Below are positions 1 to 7,120 of a DNA stretch of 12,537 bases, in pieces. This DNA comes from Cerioporus squamosus. Lineage: Eukaryota; Basidiomycota; Agaricomycetes; Polyporales; Polyporaceae. A program made the translations under genes and the position numbers. A model generated the notes under the pieces. That model made no database searches. It was not told the origin of the DNA and saw only the letters and a program-made list of their open reading frames with translations. The stretch is from positions 1 to 12,537 of the forward strand of contig JABYQS010000824.1 of NCBI GenBank assembly GCA_022592435.1, read 5' to 3'. Positions within the stretch are counted from its first letter, which is position 1; each line of letters begins with the position of its first letter.

Positions 1-170
1 TGACAAAGACCGTCCTTCTATCTGGTGCCCACTCCGCCTTCACTAGACCTTCCAATACCGCCTCAATCCGTGCACTCCAAATCTGATCGCGCAACTTGAA
101 CACACACCACACCCGTCTTTGTGCATGCACTAGGATGTACTTGGAATTGCATGACCAGCCTGCATGCATT
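1..170. other. Left flank of the hAT element, no assignable gene
   Basis: No gene is recognised here. On the minus strand a frame runs from the hAT insertion site (about position 178) to a stop at 63-65. When the hAT element and one 8-bp duplication are removed, this frame joins an open minus-strand frame at about 4904-5000, reading ...GRELIERVD-NACRLVMQF.... Upstream of about 5030 that joined frame meets stops. It could be the last exon of a gene hit by the insertion, or chance. I do not recognise the product. Confidence 0.25.
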
Positions 171-178
171 ATCCACGC
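171..178. repeat. 8-bp target-site duplication of the hAT element (left copy)
   Basis: ATCCACGC lies directly outside the left terminal inverted repeat and is identical to 4904-4911 outside the right one. An exact 8-bp duplication is the hallmark of hAT insertion. Confidence 0.95.
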
Positions 179-195
179 TAGGGACCGTCACGAGT
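179..195 (+). repeat. hAT left terminal inverted repeat (17 bp)
   Basis: TAGGGACCGTCACGAGT matches the reverse complement of 4887-4903 at 17 of 17 positions. It is the transposase cleavage end of the hAT element. Confidence 0.95.
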
Positions 196-345
196 GCCAT
201 ATACCCATGTGTATCTACGGATAGCATCCGTGGGAGTACTCGTGGGTATGGAACCCGCAAGTCTGGGTAACCGTTTCCCATAGATGTGGCACAGATACAG
301 GTCCACTGTAAGGGATGGACAGGTAACCCATGGGTACCTTGTACT
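196..345. promoter_or_regulatory. hAT left subterminal region with palindrome and TGGGTA/TACCCA motifs
   Basis: The segment holds an interrupted palindrome ACGGATAGCATCCGT at 217-231 and several copies of TACCCA or its complement TGGGTA (for example in atacccatg, cgtgggtatgg, ctgggtaacc and aacccatgggtacc). The same two elements recur at the right end. Subterminal repeats of this kind are known transposase-binding arrays in hAT elements such as Ac. Binding here is inferred. Confidence 0.6.
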
Positions 346-477
346 AGTACAAGTAGGAGTAGGAAAACTTACTCAGAGTCTAGTCAAATCAAACATTTCA
401 GATGTCAGATCAGGGTTATGGAGCATGAAGACAATTGTGCATAGATAACATGAGATCGGAGTACAAGTACGGTACAT

Positions 478-3332
478 CTAGTCGACCACAATAGGATCCC
501 CAGAACCAGTCCCTTCAGCCACTGGCTTTGGGGCACGAGAGCTCTTCTCGGTCATCGTCAGCACGACCTTGTCCTTCGGAACCAGACCCGGAATCTTCAT
601 CCACGCGCTCAAGACCGTGGCAGCGCGAGTGGATTGATCAGACAGGTTGCGGCGAAGCTTTGACATGGTGAGGGCACCGCGGGAGAAAGATTGTTCTGCA
701 TCAACAGAAGTTGCTGATAGAAAGACCAAGTCAGCGATGATCACACAGAGACAGGGCACGGCCAACGAACCGGGAGCAGAGAGGATATCCAAAGCCATAC
801 GGGCAAGAGGAGGTTGTTCGCTATCCAAGGAGTGCCAGTGTTTGATGGGATCGGACATGCTCGGCAGGGGGGGAGAACTCAGGTAGTCCTCAAGCGCGTC
901 TGTGTCCGCGGAATGGTAGCGGAACACGTCGAGAGCGGCGAATGTGCTGCTAGTCTACCAGCAAGTACACTCGAGAGGTCAGCGGAAGCGGACGGAGGTC
1001 ACGAGTGTGGTCGTACCTGGGAAGATTGTGTCGTGCTGGCGTTCATGGTGGTGGCAGGCTTGTAGCGCTTCCATTCATTGCGTAGGAGATTGATCGCGGT
1101 GTCGATCCATGATTGTGGCCACTTCTGACGCTGGAAGTAGGCGGTCTTGTGTCGTGGATGAAGTACTGACAGTGGCGGGAGCATGTGAGCGTGAGGTTCG
1201 AGCGATGCACTGCAGGATGTATAAGTATACTCACATATGGTGCAGCGATACATGATCGAGTCGTCGGTCTTGGCATAGTACTTGTTCAAGACCGCGCGAC
1301 CTAGAGAAGCGGCTGCGCGCACGGCCGGCAGGAGCGCGGGGTTCTCGTGAGCTTCCGTGAGCATTGCCTCTAGGGCATCCATCACGCAGATTACTTTGTG
1401 GAGGAGTGGGCGCGCTCTCACGGACATGCGCTCAAGAAGGTGCTGCAGTTATATGAGGAGTTCCCACTCCTCATCAGACAACTTGAAGCGCAGGAGTCGT
1501 GGGCCACGAGACTTGTTGTGCGATGCCTTTGACACGAGCTCTTGAAGGGCAGGACGGAGGTAGATAGTGCGCTTGGATGTCATTGTGACGCTGTTTCCAG
1601 CGTGTCGGTACGCTGCGAACAACGCCGACAGGCGTGAGGTTGTGCTTGACGCACAGCTCCTCGAGATCTTCCCGCAGCGTGGGGCTGTGGAAGATCTTCT
1701 TCGTGAGACTATGGACCTGGACACAATGAGCACATGCGTGAGCATCCGAGTTATAAAGTCAGGCTCACCTTTGATAGTGTCTTCTGAGCGAACAGTCGCT
1801 CTTCATCGCCGAGAGGATCAACCTTGACCGCAAGGGCTGCGAGCTCAGCCTCATTGCTTGCCTCGCAGTCAAGGTCGAGCTCTTCGTCATCATCTTCTTC
1901 TTCTTCGGCGCCCTCTTCTTGATTGTCCTCGCCGTCCTCGCTGCCGTCCTCATCATCTGATGATTCCAAACCTTCTTCGTCATCGCTCTCGGAATCGTCA
2001 GGGTCCGGCTCGGTTCCAGCCTGCTGAGTGGCGACCGTCCTCTTCTTCTGCTTGACGAAAGGTTGCAGGATGCCCTGTAGATACGTCAGCGGGGCTGCGT
2101 GAGACTGTGAGCATGACGTAGGAAGGACGCGAACCTTGACGCAGAGGTTCAGCACATGGCACATGCACCTGATCTGGGTGTGTGGCCCAGCAGGGCCGTT
2201 CAAACGACGGCCGAGGGCCCGGATCATTGTGTCGTTGTTGGTGGCATTATCCGAAGTCTGCCCAAAGATCTACAGATCGCATGGAGTGAGTATGTATGAC
2301 AGCAGCCAGGCATCCTCAGACACGCACCTTGTCCGAAATGCCATAGGACTCGAGGCATTCATGGAGCTTCTCGGCAAGATACTCGCCGGAGTGGCCCTTG
2401 CGAAGTCTACAATCGGGAGCAACGGTCATCAGTAGATGTGTGGTCATCAGTAGATGTGTGGTCATCAGTAGATGTGTGGTACGTGTAGTTCAAGGGAGGC
2501 TTACCGGACGAAATCGAGCAGGAAAGATATCAGTTCACCGGACTGCTCAAAACAGACCACGACACCCAAGAATGAGATGACATTCGGAGCAGTCCATCCA
2601 TCGAAAGCGATGTGGATAGCGCTCTTCTGGCGCTGCAGATACTCGGCCACGGCACCTTTGGAAATCAAGAAGACCTCCTTAACGTCGCGGGATACCGTGG
2701 ATGCGGAAGGGGTTTCGACAAGCGCGTACAGCATCTTGAACATCTCTTGTAGCGGTTCGTCCTCGACAATAGCAAAGGGCCGAAAGCACGTGGTGACCCA
2801 TACCGTGGTGAGATAGCGGAAGGCGGCCTTGTTGTAGCTCGACCCATGAGCGAAGGACGCAATTGACGCCTGTCCCTCGGCGACCTCAGGATCGCAGACG
2901 TCAACGTGGGAATTGAGATTGCTCGTGGAGGGATCTGTGCGTGCGCGAGTGACGAACTCCAATGGGTGCCTACTGATAGTCAATACCACAGATGTCTGAG
3001 AAGGGACTTGAAGACGTACTTCAAGCAATAGAACCGGTATTTGACAACACCGTCCTCCAAGATGATCTCTGGAGGAAGCTTGAAGTGGCGATAAACCTGC
3101 GACTGCCAGAGTTCCATCTGCCCCTCTGCGTAACCGAGGATCAGCCATGGCTTCGAGCGACGGACACGATGAGAGACGTACTCAGCACATCCTGCGTTGA
3201 CGTAGTAGCTGTCTTCCAGCGCTGATTGAACGTCTTCTTAGGCCTGCCTGTCGAGGCCACCGCGTTGGTCGGCTCGACCTCTGGGTGCGGGCTGGCGACA
3301 CGTTTGCGCTTCTTGCTGGCCTTTCGCACCAT
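478..3332 (-). pseudogene. hAT transposase, ten exons, one frameshift and one in-frame stop
   Basis: This gene encodes the enzyme that excises and inserts the surrounding element. I join ten exons: 3332-3182, 3125-3020, 2972-2505, 2406-2328, 2269-2135, 2074-1769, 1716-1235, 1165-1017, 954-771 and 713-478. They total 2296 nt, one more than a multiple of three, and every junction phase agrees. The product would be about 764 aa. It has a basic N-terminus (KASKKRKR), a BED-type finger near residues 80-112 (YRFYC...H88...NLNSHVDVC), catalytic D210 in IAFDGWTAPN, D275 in TSDNATNND, a C303-x2-H306 motif in RCMCHVLNL, a very acidic stretch in residues 314-415, and E693 in SVDAEQSFSRGALT within the C-terminal dimerisation region. 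Breaks: TGGAAACAGC has one A too many after VPTRW (1594-1596), and TAA at 1449-1451 interrupts the frame after EEWELLI. The start at 3332 is the first ATG after a likely 5'-UTR intron (3395-3341), with an in-frame TAG upstream. Confidence 0.93.
2425..2478. repeat. Three tandem copies of an 18-bp unit inside a transposase intron
   Basis: GTCATCAGTAGATGTGTG occurs three times head to tail at 2425-2442, 2443-2460 and 2461-2478 with no mismatch. It lies within intron 3 of the transposase (2504-2407, 98 nt). Without two of the copies the intron would be 62 nt, the size of its neighbours, so a recent slippage expansion is likely. Confidence 0.95.
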
Positions 3333-3669
3333 GTCGGAGCCTGCAGGAGAATCAGCAGCGTGGCCGGGGATACCGAACCGAGGTAGCGTACTTACAAGGC
3401 TAGTATTCAGGCTCAGACTCGAGCGAGCGGTGGGGGAGGGATAGACATAGACAGTCCAGCAGAGAGCTCTTCATATACGTTCCCCAGGACGTCAGCTAAC
3501 AGTGTCGAGGCAGCGAGTCGTGACATGATATGCTGCTGAGCCGTGTGCATGACCGAGAACCCCAAAGATAGCACTGCCACTCGCGTATACGTACGAGCCA
3601 GCACGCTCTTCCTCTTTGTCCTATTACCACCTCGTCCATGCTTGCACTTGCTATGTACTCCGACAATGC
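3333..3669. promoter_or_regulatory. Divergent promoter region of the two hAT genes, with a 5'-UTR intron
   Basis: The transposase (minus strand) starts at 3332 and the passenger gene (plus strand) at 3670, so this 337-bp gap must serve both. On the minus strand a good intron lies at 3395-3341 (GTAAGTACGC to CTGATTCTCCTGCAG), which places a leader exon upstream of the transposase ATG. That leader holds a short minus-strand reading frame ending in ...PPPPLARV and a stop, which cannot be joined in frame to the transposase. No clear TATA box was seen. Confidence 0.5.
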
Positions 3670-4644
3670 ATGGGCCCGCTTCAACTCTCGCCTCGCTTGC
3701 TGCGGCTCCCTCACTGCCTCGCCGATGTCCCCACGCAATCTCACTCTGAAAGGTAAGTCCCTGCAAACATGCAGTCATTCACAAACTCACTGCGACACTC
3801 CGTACGCCCCGCTCGAATCACCCACGAGTACAGTCGTGATCATTCCATGGAGATGGGCCCGGCATCGTGGGCTCAAGCATGGACGACCGTACCGGCGTGG
3901 CCCACCTGGGAGATATTGCGAGATGAAGTGGGCTCGGTGGGCAGTAGGGTCGCGCATAAGGGCTTTCAGGGTGAGTTCACGCAATGTTACGTTCTGTCAA
4001 TCTCTGCCCCCACCTCGCGAATTCATTCCACTATGTCCCAACCATCCGCAGAGGTTCCTGTCACACCTCCTGTTCCCCTCCTGGCCATACCCCTCCACAC
4101 GCTCCTCGAAACACTGGTCCGAATGCTCCGCACAGATCAGCACCCCGACTGGCCGCATATCGAGAGCCTCTTGTTGCTCGAGAGCCTCGTTCTGCCTGGT
4201 CTCCGGGATCTCTCAACACCCGCGCGGTCGTCGCTCCTCACGGCCATTGTTGATTGTGCCCAGGTGAGTCCGTATAGATCCTCACCCAGACACGCACGCT
4301 CATCTAAGCCCCATGTACAGGAGCCTGCGAGCCGTCATCGCCCCGTCTGTTCAGCCTCTGCCGCTGAACGCACGATGAGCCACACCGCGCATGCCATCAA
4401 CACGGTATGTTGTGCAGTTGTCGAGTCCGATGGCTGGACCTCGTCAGATGGCCAGGCCTACCACGTCAGTGCCGTCACCTATGCCAATGGACACCGGTAC
4501 ATATTTCCGGCACCCCCCTCTTGTATCATGCTGCCGCACGTTGAAGTATTTGTTCTTGAGAACGTTCACAATGAGCATATTGATGAGGAGTATGTTGACG
4601 ATGAGGAGAGCGATGATGGAATGCCTGCGCTTGTAGAACTGTGA
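3670..4644 (+). CDS. Unknown passenger protein of the hAT element (about 251 aa, four exons)
   Basis: I do not recognise this gene. Exons 3670-3752, 3834-3970, 4052-4263 and 4321-4644 are joined by introns with clear donors and acceptors (GTAAGT/TACAG, GTGAGT/CGCAG, GTGAGT/TACAG), and all phases agree, giving 756 nt with the stop. Part of exon 3 is leucine-rich and likely helical (VPLLAIPLHTLLETLVRML, then HIESLLLLESLVLPGLRDL). The C-terminal end is strongly acidic (HNEHIDEEYVDDEESDDG) and finishes MPALVEL. No finger, catalytic motif, signal peptide or membrane span is evident. ATG 3670 is the first in-frame start after a stop at 3550-3552. A further intron from GTATGT at 4405 to about 4455 (51 nt, in frame) is possible. 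The gene lies wholly inside the transposon, divergent to the transposase, so it is either an accessory transposition protein or a captured host fragment. Confidence 0.6.
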
Positions 4645-4886
4645 TCAGACCTATTGTTTCTATGCCAATGAATGTCATTTCCGTCCACCTTGCCCTTTCT
4701 ACCTATGGGTACCTATATGATAACCTATGAATACCTGTGAGTTACCCCAACCCATAAGTACCTGTCACCCCCAGGTCTCAAACCCATGGGTCTGGGTAAA
4801 CCGTGGGAATAAACCCATAAGAATGTGGGTTTGCCTGTTGCATTTTGCGGACCTGTGGGTAACGAATGCGGATGCATCCGCAGGTA
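4645..4886. promoter_or_regulatory. hAT right subterminal region with palindrome and TGGGTA/TACCCA motifs
   Basis: A perfect 16-bp palindrome TGCGGATGCATCCGCA lies at 4867-4882, five bases from the right inverted repeat. The segment also carries many ACCCATA, ACCCATGGGT, TGGGTAA and similar motifs. The left end has the same motif class and a related palindrome, so these are likely transposase-binding sites. It also follows the stop of the passenger gene and should hold its 3' end; no AATAAA was seen. Confidence 0.6.
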
Positions 4887-4903
4887 ACTCGTGACGGTCC
4901 CTA
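4887..4903 (-). repeat. hAT right terminal inverted repeat (17 bp)
   Basis: ACTCGTGACGGTCCCTA is the exact reverse complement of the left repeat at 179-195. Confidence 0.95.
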
Positions 4904-4911
4904 ATCCACGC
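4904..4911. repeat. 8-bp target-site duplication of the hAT element (right copy)
   Basis: ATCCACGC is identical to 171-178. Confidence 0.95.
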
Positions 4912-5700
4912 GTTCGATGAGCTCTCTCCCGCCCTGTCCCTCAGGGAAGACGGACACGCTGTGTTCATGCTCAATTGTGCTGCAGACGTGGCAAAGGGAA
5001 AATATCGACGAGCCAAGTCCGGGCAATCTGAAATGAGTCCGACCGGGGGATTATCAGGTGTTCTTGCACGGCGGTCAGAAAGAAGTGGGTTCCTGGACTG
5101 AGAAGGAGACGAGCGAAGCAGTCTGCTTGTATATTTTGATGAAGTCCATCGCGTAGTCCAATGTCAATCCAAGCAAGGAGTTCATCAGGATGTAGAAAGT
5201 AGTGATGGTCATGGTGATCGACGAGGAGGAGGAAGTTGGAACCACAACTGAGAGAACAGCCAAGCACGCGTCAAGACGCGTGTGTGGCTGAGCCTGGGCT
5301 GAGCGCCACAAAGAAAGAGCCTTGCATGCCTTCGACTTTCACCACTTCCTTGGACGAGACGGAGCACATCCAAGGGGAACGACTAGTTACGACCAACTAC
5401 AAGTATGTGCTACAGCTTCCGCATCATCAACGAAGGACTACTGACACAGCGAACATGATGGCCAGGGAATACAGCGTACTACGGATAATGTGTGTTCTAT
5501 CCGGCCGGAAGTCGCAGATGTATCCGGAAAGTGTGACAATTTGTATGTGTAAGCGTGGCATCACATGTACAGAATGCCCTCCTCACACTGAAGGAGTTTG
5601 TCACCCCATTAAGTTCAAGGCTCTGACTCGATAAGTAACCTCGCCCTTCTCGTTAAGTTCTCCGGGGGCGTGATAGGCAAGTGACCGGTCCACACATAAT
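4912..5700. other. Intergenic or decayed DNA without a supportable gene
   Basis: Open frames exist on both strands: a plus-strand frame of about 130 codons at 5236-5634 and overlapping minus-strand frames at 4971-5311. None shows a recognisable domain, consistent splice sites or a plausible partner exon. The minus-strand frame reading ITMTITTFYILMNSLLGLTL looks like a possible membrane segment but runs into stops. The first about 100 bases may be the continuation of the frame interrupted by the hAT insertion. I make no gene call. Confidence 0.4.
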
Positions 5701-6506
5701 TCAAGCTCCTCCGACGCAGGTGGTGTCTGTATGCCACTCGGAGTAGGAAGGGATTAGGGCAAGATGGCGATGAAGCCCAGCAGCGAGGACGCCACTCACT
5801 GTGGGTTCAACTTGTTGTACATCTGCGATGCGAAGAGGGGAAAGCGGGCCAGCCGGCGCCGAACAACGACTGCACAATGGTGTTGGCGGACAGCGCGGAG
5901 GCGGCCATGAAGAGGTAGGTGTTGATGGGTAGTTGAATAGGCCAAGGAAGATGAACATAATGGAGGCACCGAGGGGTACTGTGCCCGTCAGTACGAGACG
6001 GCGGAGGGGTACGACGTCCACCCGAACCAAAAGAACGAGATGGCGAAGACAGGCGCAGCGACCACGCAGACTTCTGACTCCTTCCAGATGGAACTCGGGA
6101 GGACTGGAACAGGGAGCGAACTCCTTCAAGTTCATCAAGCGTTCACAGCGAGGATCGAAGATGACGAGGTAGATCATTAGATGATCACGCCCAGGCAACC
6201 GCCAATGAAGATGGACAGGAAGGTGAGTCCTGTCACGAAGCCCGCGTTCAAGTTGAACTCGCCGTGACCCTCGGCAAACACGATCGGGATTCGGGAACGC
6301 CTCGAAGAGAAGGTAGATGCACCCATCTACTGACAGTGATATCTGAACCACGGATGACGTACGCTCATATAGATGGTAATGACAACAAGCATTGGCTCAT
6401 ACACCAGGACCGTCCGACGAGGAACGGCCGGCTGAGATTTGCCATGAGAGATGGTGTGTCCCATCGAGATCTTGTTCCGTTCCATCCGAGTCGGCGCCCA
6501 GTACAG
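5701..6506 (-). pseudogene. C-terminal half of an MFS drug-transporter pseudogene
   Basis: Fragments of a fungal major-facilitator multidrug transporter (DHA1-like) appear in order on the minus strand but in shifting frames: YEPMLVVITIYM, GCIYLLFEAFP, IVFAEGHG, AGFVTGLTFLSIFIGGCLG, IYLVIFDPRCERLMNLKEF, VVAAPVFAISFFWFGWTSYP, GASIMFIFLGLFNY, TYLFMAASALSANTIVQS, LFASQMYNKLNPQ and SSLLGFIAIL. This corresponds to the second six-helix bundle of such proteins. Small insertions of 7 bp (6283-6296), 8 bp (6170-6185) and 10 bp (6071-6084), further shifts and stops make it nonfunctional. The upstream part of the gene continues at 10544 on the far side of the 4-kb transposon. Family assignment is from remembered motif order; the exact substrate cannot be inferred. 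Confidence 0.88.
6500..6506. repeat. 7-bp target-site duplication of the second transposon (left copy)
   Basis: AGTACAG abuts the left inverted repeat and is repeated at 10544-10550. Because the next base on both sides is T, the duplication could be read as 8 bp (AGTACAGT), in which case one terminal base would belong to it. Symmetry of the repeats favours 7 bp. Confidence 0.88.
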
Positions 6507-6526
6507 TGGGGACGGGCAATGGCTGC
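6507..6526 (+). repeat. Left terminal inverted repeat of the second transposon (20 bp)
   Basis: TGGGGACGGGCAATGGCTGC matches the reverse complement of 10524-10543 at all 20 positions. The following four bases (GAGC against AAGC) differ only once. Confidence 0.94.
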
Positions 6527-7120
6527 GAGCCATCCGTGTTTGTATGTGTTTGTTCCCTGCCGAGCGCTCCCAGAATGTGGTACACGAAATTCGCCGAAGT
6601 TTACAAGGCCGCACGGTCTCTGCATGGTCCCTCAATAGGGCTCCATCGACTCGGGGTACCTGGGGCAATGTGTCGCCTGTCGAATATCTCATGAGAACAA
6701 GCAAAACCGAGAAGAGCCGGTATCCATAGAGCTGTACACACTTCTGTAGTACGCATATTTTACAGGTAAAACATGCACCCGGCCTTCCAGAGTCGAGCGC
6801 AGCAAGTTTTGAGGCCACCAGAGCACATGAGAAGAGTGCATCTTTTGCGCAATCTCGAGGTACGCGCTAGTAGGTGCGACCTGGGCGCGTGGGGATTTTC
6901 TCAGCCACCGACGTGCCAAACGCCGTCACGTGATGGCGTCGAGTCGAGACATCGCACTGGCTGCGACTGTCGTTCTGCACCCGTATCACTGCGCATTTCC
7001 GCAGAACAGTTAGATGATGGCAAGCCGTACCTCATAGGTAAGTGATGGGCTTGAAATGCTGACAATTACCATACAGAATACTGACAGAACCATGTTGGCC
7101 AGGGCTTTGACTCCTTGACC
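6527..7120. promoter_or_regulatory. 5' noncoding region of the second transposon
   Basis: The stretch precedes the transposase-like gene and must hold its promoter. Visible items are an AT-rich patch CATATTTTA near 6754, a near-perfect 20-bp palindrome around CACGTG at 6920-6939 (one mismatched pair), a possible 5'-UTR intron beginning GTAAGT at 7038 and ending at 7076 or 7087, and a short upstream frame at 7092-7118 (MLARALTP, stop) just ahead of the chosen start. No protein-coding gene is supported here. Confidence 0.5.
6920..6939. promoter_or_regulatory. Near-perfect 20-bp palindrome centred on an E-box (CACGTG)
   Basis: ACGCCGTCACGTGATGGCGT reads the same on both strands except for one base pair. 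CACGTG at 6927-6932 is the classic core site for basic helix-loop-helix regulators. Its position about 190 bp upstream of the gene start would suit a promoter element; function is inferred only. Confidence 0.4.

Larger units (their letters stand above)
179..4903 (-). mobile_element. Complete hAT-superfamily DNA transposon, 4725 bp
   Basis: The element is bounded by perfect 17-bp inverted repeats TAGGGACCGTCACGAGT (179-195 and the reverse complement at 4887-4903) and flanked by identical 8-bp duplications. Terminal TAGGG and 8-bp duplications are typical of Ac-like hAT elements. It carries a ten-exon transposase on the minus strand and a divergent spliced gene on the plus strand, with roughly 280 bp of noncoding subterminal DNA at each end. 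Perfect repeats and duplication indicate a young insertion. Two lesions in the transposase (an extra base at 1594-1596 and a stop at 1449-1451) suggest that this copy cannot make full transposase itself, although it could be moved by a relative. The strand given is that of the transposase. Confidence 0.96.

Noticed and set aside
181..340. GGGTA-rich sequence as telomeric repeat
   Set aside because: Units are irregular, not TTAGGG, occur in both orientations and are confined to the hAT ends, so they are subterminal transposon motifs.
1449..1451. Repeat-induced point mutation as cause of the transposase stop
   Set aside because: A single CpA-to-TpA change is no evidence of a genome defence process; the rest of the element shows no excess of TpA.
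3413..3778. Minus-strand open frame of about 120 codons upstream of the transposase
   Set aside because: It ends in a stop before the 5'-UTR intron and cannot be spliced in frame to the transposase; it overlaps the first exon of the passenger gene. Treated as leader sequence.
3638..4267. Alternative start and frame for the passenger gene (ATG at 3638, unspliced frame of about 209 codons)
   Set aside because: It ignores strong GTAAGT and GTGAGT donors, and its product past 4052 is a low-quality proline/serine/arginine string, whereas the spliced frame gives a plausible helical protein.
5236..5634. Plus-strand open frame of about 130 codons
   Set aside because: No recognisable motif, no good splice partner, and it overlaps minus-strand frames of similar quality.
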